A stretch of 6,981 nucleotides of DNA from Actinomycetota bacterium. Lineage in GTDB: Bacteria > Actinomycetota > Thermoleophilia > Solirubrobacterales > Solirubrobacteraceae. Where the stretch lies: NCBI GenBank assembly GCA_903970315.1, contig CAJCIJ010000328.1, positions 1-6,981 of the forward strand, given 5' to 3'. Every line of letters starts with the position of its first letter. The stretch's first letter is position 1. Below the pieces are notes generated by a model, which searched no databases, was not told where the DNA came from, and was given only the letters and a program-made list of their open reading frames with translations. This document shows positions 1-5,145 of the stretch, piece after piece. Position numbers and translations under genes: made by a program.

Positions 1-2898
1 TTCGTCGTGGCGCTGCTCGGTGGTGCAGGCACCGTCGTTGCAGGAACTGCCGCTGCGTTGGTTCGAGATCCGCGCCTACGGGTGCGGGCGGCGTGCGCGG
101 TGGTGATGGTGGAGGTGCTCGCGATGTTCGTCGTGCCACAGCTATCGGCTGTACGCGCTGTTCGCACCGACTTTCGTGCTGTTACGTACCTGCAGGACCA
201 TATCGGGCTCGGGCGGTTCTTCACGCTGGGCCCAGCCGCGCCGGACTACGGCTCGTATTTCGAGGTGGCGTCGTTGAACGTCAACGACCTGCCACTCCCG
301 AGCAACTGGTGGCAATACGTGCACGTAAAGCTGGATCAATATGTGAACCCGTTTCACTTCGTCGGTACCCACAACGGCGGTCGGCCCGCGACCGCGCCGT
401 CGCCGCAGACGGAGCTGACCACGAACCTCAACGCCTATCGCGAGGCGAGCGTTGACTTCGTGCTCACGTCACCATCGGTCGTGCTGGGCCCACCGTTTGT
501 ACGGGTGCTTGAAAATCCTGCTGCGTGGGTGTACGAGCTGCCCGGTGCCAAACCGTTTTACTCTATTTCCAACCCGGCGTGCACACTGAGGCCGACCGAC
601 CGCGAAGCCGTGCGCGTATCCTGTCCGACCTCTGCCGCGCTGGAGCGCCGGGAGACCTACCTGCCCGGAGCGAGCGCCGCGGTTGACGGAAGGCAGAGGG
701 CTGTTCGTCAGACCGGCGGACTGTTCGAGGCCGTGGATGTGCCTGCCGGTTCACACCTGGTCTCGTTTGGCTACACGCCGCCCGGCATCACATGGGGCTG
801 GGTGGCTTTCCTACTTGGCTGTGCCTGGGTGGTTGTCGGGCTCCTGTACCCGCGGCGCCGACGGGTGCGGCCGGTGGTGGCGGACGCACCTGTGGTCGGG
901 CGCGTCGAGGAGGTCCGCGACGGTGTCGTCAGCGGATGGGCCTGGCGGCCGTCGTCGCCCGAGCGCCGTGTCGACGTGCGTGTGATCGTTGACGGGCGCG
1001 ACGCGGGTACTACGAGCGCAGACCTGAAACGTCCCTCGCTCGCTGCAGCGGGCATCGGAGACGGCCGCCACGGCTTTTGCCTGGCGCTCAATGGCAGCCA
1101 GGGAGCGGCGGGTGGTCACACGCTCCGCGTGGTGGTCGACGGCACCGCGCATCTGCCTGCCGCCGCCGGCTACGAGAGCGGTGGCGCCTATTTGCTCGAG
1201 GGCCCCGCCATGGCGGGCACCAAGCTTGGCCGACACCTGCGCGTGCGTGCCGTCGCGCGCTGGCTGCGGCAACGGCCGGGGTTGTTGCTCGCCACTGTCT
1301 GTGCCTCGTATTTCACCCTGTTTGTCATCATCACCAGGCACTTCGGTTTCTTCGCTGACGAGTGGGCGTTCATCATCGGGCGCCAGCCGTGGACCGCGAG
1401 GACCTTTCTGGAGCCTTACAACCAGCACTTGGAGCTGCTTCCAATACTGGTTTACAAGATCCTCTTTGCGACCGTGGGCCTGGGGGCGACCTGGCCGTAT
1501 CGGATCGTCGCCTTCGTGCTGCACATCACAGCGGTCTTCGGCTTGTACGCGTTGGCCAGGCGTCGGGTGGGCACGTGGATCGCGTTGCTGCCGGCGGCAC
1601 TCCTGTTGGCCTTGGGTGCCGGCTACTCCGTGGAGATCTGGCCGGTAAATATCAGCTTTTCTGGTTCGATCGCAGCGGGCATTTGGGCGCTCGTGTGTAT
1701 CGACCGCAACGACAGGCGCGGCGACGTAGGCGCATCGGTGCTCATGCTCGTCTCGTTTTTGTGCTCGAGCGCGGGTCTGCCGTTTGCGGTGGCCATGGCG
1801 GTCGAGTTGGCGCTCTTGGATCGGCGCCGGCTGTGGGTCGTAGCGTTGCCGACGGCGCTGTACGCACTCTGGTACCTGAACTACGGACGGAGCGACATTA
1901 TCTGGAACAACGCGCCGGAAGTGCCGGCCTATGACTTCGAAATAGGCTCCTTTGGGTTTGCGGCGCTGCTTGGCTTATCTCCAACCACGACCAGCTTGGC
2001 GTTACCAGTGGGAGCTATCGCGCTGTGCGTCAGCTCAGGCTGGCTCGTCCTACGGCGCGCCACCGGCCACCTAGTCTCGCCGCTAACGCTCGCGGGCATC
2101 GGTGGCGCGCTTGCGCTGTGGACGGCTGCGGCGCTCGCCCGCGCGCAGGCCCATGTTCCGGAATCATCGCGCTACGCCTACACGAGCGCGGCGTTTATCC
2201 TCATTGCTGCCACTGGTCTGATGCGATGGCGGCGTCCAAGCATCCGTGGCTTGGCAGGCGTCGCTGCTGCTCTGCTGACCATCGCGGGGCTGGGTGTGCT
2301 GCCCTTGCTCAAGTGGGCAAACGCGCGCACCTATGTCGATGCTCGTACCCGCGCGACGATGGGCGCCATCGAAATGACCGGCCGCGCGGGCAATCACTCG
2401 TATCTGCCGATCCCGGACCTGAAGTTCCTTACGCTGTTCGCCTACCATCGCGTGGTCCGGGAACTGGGCTCCTCGCCCGCCGCGTCACCGGCATCGATTG
2501 CACACGGCCCGCTGGAATTCGCGCGCATGGCGGACGACGTCTTGATCGCCTCCGAGGGTATCGGCGCCCAGCCGTTCAGAGATGTTCGTCGCGGGATGCG
2601 CAACTGTCCGCGCCCGTCGGGTCCCACCGCGATCACGGTCGCGCCAGGCCATGCGATCTACCTTGTCGTCGGAGGCCAAATGCCGGCATCCATATGGCTC
2701 CGGCGCCTGAACCCCCGCTTCGCTGCAACTCCCACCCAGATGCTTGCCGCGGGCGCCGTCTACCGTCTGATGCTCCCGACCGACGCGTCCGGGATTCCGT
2801 GGCATCTGCTCACAACAGCCGGTGTCTGCCGGATAACCGAAAATGACTGGCTGCCGATGAGTCACGACAGGGTCCACGGGCCGGGAGCGGCGCACTGA
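1..2898 (+). CDS. Large membrane protein: YfhO-like C-terminus + GWAW module + GT-C-like membrane module (5' partial)
   Basis: The frame is open from base 1, so the gene begins upstream; numbering here counts the GTG at position 7 as residue 1. Residues 2-20 and 29-44 are membrane segments. Residues 45-258 form an exported domain ending in a YfhO-type signature (YLPGASAAVDG at 218-228, then a VPAGSH turn at 245-250), followed by a membrane segment at about 261-280 and a basic RRRR stop-transfer. Residues 298-390 are a GWAW module. After it come about nine or ten membrane segments (424 to about 768). The first outer loop carries ADEW (450-453), the acidic pair expected of GT-C glycosyltransferases that use polyprenyl-phosphate sugars, then YNQHLELLP (471-479); SRYAY lies at 721-725. 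A soluble tail (about 770-963) has no recognised fold. No stop separates the modules. The likely role is lipid-linked sugar transfer at the membrane; donor and acceptor cannot be read. ATG 1210 could start a separate GT-C protein, but no good ribosome site is seen. Confidence 0.85.
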   Translation, partial: FVVALLGGAGTVVAGTAAALVRDPRLRVRAACAVVMVEVLAMFVVPQLSAVRAVRTDFRAVTYLQDHIGLGRFFTLGPAAPDYGSYFEVASLNVNDLPLPSNWWQYVHVKLDQYVNPFHFVGTHNGGRPATAPSPQTELTTNLNAYREASVDFVLTSPSVVLGPPFVRVLENPAAWVYELPGAKPFYSISNPACTLRPTDREAVRVSCPTSAALERRETYLPGASAAVDGRQRAVRQTGGLFEAVDVPAGSHLVSFGYTPPGITWGWVAFLLGCAWVVVGLLYPRRRRVRPVVADAPVVGRVEEVRDGVVSGWAWRPSSPERRVDVRVIVDGRDAGTTSADLKRPSLAAAGIGDGRHGFCLALNGSQGAAGGHTLRVVVDGTAHLPAAAGYESGGAYLLEGPAMAGTKLGRHLRVRAVARWLRQRPGLLLATVCASYFTLFVIITRHFGFFADEWAFIIGRQPWTARTFLEPYNQHLELLPILVYKILFATVGLGATWPYRIVAFVLHITAVFGLYALARRRVGTWIALLPAALLLALGAGYSVEIWPVNISFSGSIAAGIWALVCIDRNDRRGDVGASVLMLVSFLCSSAGLPFAVAMAVELALLDRRRLWVVALPTALYALWYLNYGRSDIIWNNAPEVPAYDFEIGSFGFAALLGLSPTTTSLALPVGAIALCVSSGWLVLRRATGHLVSPLTLAGIGGALALWTAAALARAQAHVPESSRYAYTSAAFILIAATGLMRWRRPSIRGLAGVAAALLTIAGLGVLPLLKWANARTYVDARTRATMGAIEMTGRAGNHSYLPIPDLKFLTLFAYHRVVRELGSSPAASPASIAHGPLEFARMADDVLIASEGIGAQPFRDVRRGMRNCPRPSGPTAITVAPGHAIYLVVGGQMPASIWLRRLNPRFAATPTQMLAAGAVYRLMLPTDASGIPWHLLTTAGVCRITENDWLPMSHDRVHGPGAAH
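898..1176 (+). repeat. GWAW module, copy in the large membrane protein
   Basis: Residues 298-390 of the large membrane protein. The module opens with GRVEEVRDGVVSGWAW, continues through a VDG hairpin and the block RPSLAAAGIGDG, and ends in a TLRVVVDG strand. Spacing and key residues match the two modules of the minus-strand protein at 5146-6864. Alternating hydrophobic strands and glycine turns suggest a small beta sandwich. Similar segments occur, from memory, inside or beside glycosyltransferases; a sugar-binding role is inference. It sits just after a membrane segment and a basic cluster, which may place it on the cytoplasmic side. Confidence 0.75.
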
Positions 2899-3026
2899 TG
2901 CGAGACACTGCTCGACAGGGCCACCGACCGTGGCGCGGGCTGTTGAACCGTGGCCCGGACATTGCGCCCAGCGCGGCGGCGTTCACCCACGCCAACGTGT
3001 GGGAGCAGGAGTCGCGGTTCTTGTAG
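2898..3026 (+). CDS. Possible 42-residue ORF, coupled by TGATG to the large gene
   Basis: Its ATG (2898-2900) shares one base with the TGA stop of the preceding gene, an arrangement that often supports termination-reinitiation. The product would be a basic 42-residue peptide ending WEQESRFL before TAG at 3024-3026. I do not recognise it. If that TAG is ignored, the frame stays open to a second TAG at 3084-3086, reading on through LIYSRLVVAPASVEDACRT. It may be a small gene, the remnant of a longer one, or chance. There is no signal peptide or membrane segment. Confidence that it is translated is low. Confidence 0.25.
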   Translation: MRDTARQGHRPWRGLLNRGPDIAPSAAAFTHANVWEQESRFL

Positions 3027-3083
3027 TTGATCTACTCAAGGCTCGTCGTGGCACCGGCGAGCGTCGAGGACGCCTGCCGCACC

Positions 3084-3089
3084 TAGAAT
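3084..3089 (+). promoter_or_regulatory. Putative -10 box (TAGAAT) of the deacetylase-methyltransferase unit
   Basis: TAGAAT fits the TANNNT -10 pattern, and seven bases separate it from the ATG at 3097, so transcription could begin at or beside that start codon and give a leaderless mRNA. No convincing -35 hexamer is seen 16-18 bases upstream. The same box could instead give a leader of about 33 bases ending in the GAGG at 3118-3121 and a start at GTG 3130. Confidence 0.4.
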
Positions 3090-3096
3090 GCCGGTG

Positions 3097-3972
3097 ATGG
3101 GCGATGTGACGCATGGCGAGGCGTTCCGGGTGAGAAACCTTGCCCCCGTCGCGTCGTCGCCACCTCGAGCACGCGCGCGTCTCTCGCGCACGTGCTCGGC
3201 GGGCCGCTGGCGCGAGTATCGGGCCCTGCTTGAGCATGCCGGCGCCGAGGGCTACGACATCGTGACACTCGAGCAGTGGCTGAACGATGATCGCGGCGAC
3301 CGCGTCCTGATCCTGCGCCACGATGTCGATCAGTGTCCTGCGGCTGCGCGACGCATGCTGGCGATCGAGCAGGAGCTGGGTGTGCGCGCGACCTGGTATC
3401 TGCGCTGGCGCACGGCGCGCACGCGCCTGGTCGAGGAGCTCCGCGCCGCGGGAGGCGAGGTCGGCCTGCACTACGAGACTCTGAGCAGGATGGTTTTGGC
3501 CGATCGGGCCGCGGGCCGGGAGTCGGATCCCGAGCGAGCGCTGTACGCCGCCAGGCGCACGCTCAAGCGCGAGTTGATCGCGTTCGAGGTTCTGTTCGGC
3601 CCCTGCCGAAGCGCTTGCGCGCACGGGGACACCCGCGTCTCAGGTGTCAACAACGCCGTGCTCCTCCGTGACCAGGACCTGGGGGCGTACGGTCTTGACT
3701 TCGACGCCAACGCGTCGATGCGATCGCACGATCTCGCCGTGTGGCTGACGGACCGCAGCAAGGCCGAGGGCGGCTGGCGAGACGGCCTTGACGCGCGCGC
3801 CATCCTCTCGTCGCACGCTTCGCCGGTGCTGCTGCTCGCCCACCCCAACAACTGGATCTCCGGCGCCGGCCTGTGGTGTGACCGGATCGCCCGCGCGGCT
3901 TTCCCCGAGCCGCGTCTGGGATCGCCGCGCGGGCTGCGCACGGGGCCGGACTCCCCTCCGGTCGCGACGTGA
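3097..3972 (+). CDS. Polysaccharide deacetylase-like protein (WbmS/NodB-like fold)
   Basis: About 291 residues, apparently cytoplasmic, with no signal peptide or membrane segment. Counting from the upstream ATG at 3088, key motifs are RHDVD (77-81), matching the metal-binding Asp-Asp end of the first NodB strand; EVGLHYET (124-131), at the place of the His motif but with a single histidine; CAHGD (177-181); and LLAHPNNW (249-256), a late His motif. This pattern fits the WbmS-like group found in O-antigen and capsule clusters, thought to act on N-acetylated sugars; the substrate is unknown. Three starts are possible: ATG 3088, ATG 3097 (chosen, seven bases after a -10 box) and GTG 3130, which has GAGG at 3118-3121 with 8-base spacing. 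The Arg/Pro-rich first ~38 residues are unlike the rest, so a later start is credible. It ends inside the start of the methyltransferase gene (GTGA overlap), implying joint translation. Confidence 0.8.
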   Translation: MGDVTHGEAFRVRNLAPVASSPPRARARLSRTCSAGRWREYRALLEHAGAEGYDIVTLEQWLNDDRGDRVLILRHDVDQCPAAARRMLAIEQELGVRATWYLRWRTARTRLVEELRAAGGEVGLHYETLSRMVLADRAAGRESDPERALYAARRTLKRELIAFEVLFGPCRSACAHGDTRVSGVNNAVLLRDQDLGAYGLDFDANASMRSHDLAVWLTDRSKAEGGWRDGLDARAILSSHASPVLLLAHPNNWISGAGLWCDRIARAAFPEPRLGSPRGLRTGPDSPPVAT

Positions 3973-5051
3973 ATCCCTTCTGGGAGGCCGCGCTGCGGCC
4001 AGTGATGGACGCCGTCCAGCCGCACTGCGTCATCGAGGTGGGCGCCGCCGCGGGGGGGCTCACGGCCAAGCTGCTGGACTGGGCCGCCGCACACGACGCG
4101 ACGGTGCACGCGATCGATCCCTGTCCCGCGTTGGACGTCACTGCATGGCGCGCCGAGCACCGGGGTCGGTTCGTGTTTCACAAGGCCCGCAGTCTCAATG
4201 TACTGGGCCGAGTCCAGGGCGTCGACGTTGCATGGATTGACGGCGACCACAACTACTACACCGTGGTGCACGAGCTGCGTCTGCTGGAGCGCGCCGCCTT
4301 AAGGGCCGATCATCCGCCGCCGGTGATCGGGTTGCACGACGTCGACTGGCCGTACGGAAGCCGTGACCTTTACTACGACCCCGACAGTGTCCCGCCAGCG
4401 CACAGGCTTCCGTATGAGCGCAAGGGCATTTTGCCCGGCGAGGGCGAACTGAGCCACGCGGGTTTCAATGACCATCTTTGCAACGCGATCCACGACCATT
4501 CGGCGCACAACGGCGTGTGTGCCGCGATCGATGACTTCATCGCCAAGTCCGACCTTCGTTGGCAGCTGCACCGTATCCCAGGGCTGCACGGGCTGGGCGT
4601 CTTGGTCAGCGACGACCGTCTTGCGGCGAGCCCGCGGCTTGGGCCGGTCTTGCGCTCCTTTGGAAGCGCACGCTTCCTGCGACGGTGGTGCGGCGACATC
4701 GAGCTTGCGCGCGTCCGCGCCGAGATAGCCGTGGCTGTCGGTGAGCGAGAGCTCACCAATGCCCGCGTGCATGTGCACGAGTTCGAGGTTGCACACCGGG
4801 AATCTGAGCGCGTGCTGGTGGACCGGCTCGAACGAGGTCGCGCCGCGCGTGACGCCCTAGGCGCCGAGATCGAGCGCCTGCAGCACCGGCTCGCGCTCGC
4901 GGCCGACACGGAGGCCCAGCTGCGGCGCGACCTGGTGGCCGCGCGCGCGCAGCTGGCCGACGCAGAGTGCGAGCGTCTGGTGGCTCCGAAAGCAGATGCT
5001 GCCTCGACCAACGGCTCAAACCCACCGCGGTCGGGGGTTGGCGCTTCGTAA
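3969..5051 (+). CDS. Class I SAM-dependent methyltransferase with C-terminal coiled coil
   Basis: A 360-residue protein. The Rossmann core shows motif I, VIEVGAAAGG (21-30), an acidic residue ending the second strand (D50 in HAID), and DVAWIDGDHNYY (86-97), typical of the Methyltransf_24 group common in polysaccharide clusters. HDVDWPYGSRDLYYDPD (123-139) follows the fifth strand and probably shapes the acceptor or metal site. Residues from about 243 to 338 are charged heptad-like helix (many Glu, Arg, Ala, Leu), predicted to be a coiled coil, with a short disordered tail. It probably methylates a sugar hydroxyl or a nucleotide-sugar in the cytoplasm; the acceptor cannot be told. The GTG start is set by the 4-base GTGA overlap with the deacetylase stop; no clear Shine-Dalgarno precedes it, so reinitiation is likely. 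The long coiled coil is unusual for a plain sugar methyltransferase and may mediate oligomerisation or tethering to a membrane partner. Confidence 0.85.
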   Translation: MNPFWEAALRPVMDAVQPHCVIEVGAAAGGLTAKLLDWAAAHDATVHAIDPCPALDVTAWRAEHRGRFVFHKARSLNVLGRVQGVDVAWIDGDHNYYTVVHELRLLERAALRADHPPPVIGLHDVDWPYGSRDLYYDPDSVPPAHRLPYERKGILPGEGELSHAGFNDHLCNAIHDHSAHNGVCAAIDDFIAKSDLRWQLHRIPGLHGLGVLVSDDRLAASPRLGPVLRSFGSARFLRRWCGDIELARVRAEIAVAVGERELTNARVHVHEFEVAHRESERVLVDRLERGRAARDALGAEIERLQHRLALAADTEAQLRRDLVAARAQLADAECERLVAPKADAASTNGSNPPRSGVGAS

Positions 5052-5092
5052 AGCGGCCCCGCCGATCCGAGCACCTGCTCGATGAGGCTGAC

Positions 5093-5110
5093 GTCACCGT
5101 CACCGTCACC
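5093..5110. repeat. Three tandem GTCACC hexamers in the convergent gap
   Basis: GTCACC occurs three times in a row between the two converging genes. It overlaps the palindrome TGACGTCA at 5089-5096. CGTCA (5104-5108) can pair with TGACG (5116-5120) across a 7-base loop, a weak hairpin without a U tract, so a terminator role is not convincing. The rest of the 5052-5145 gap shows nothing recognisable. Confidence 0.5.
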
Positions 5111-5145
5111 GAGCATGACGTTGCCTTCTCCGCAGACGGCTACTT

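Noticed and set aside
811..1524. Minus-strand open frame of 237 codons
   Set aside because: It lies opposite the GWAW and GT-C part of the large membrane gene. Its translation is Arg/Pro/Gly-rich with no motif, as expected of an antisense shadow in GC-rich coding DNA.
3021..3040. Imperfect inverted repeat (GTAG-TTGAT-CTAC) considered as a terminator
   Set aside because: The stem is only four base pairs, there is no U tract and it partly overlaps the mini-ORF; too weak to call.
4373..5116. Minus-strand open frame of 247 codons opposite the methyltransferase
   Set aside because: Its product is dominated by Ser, Arg and Ala runs, without a fold signature, while the plus strand carries clear methyltransferase motifs.
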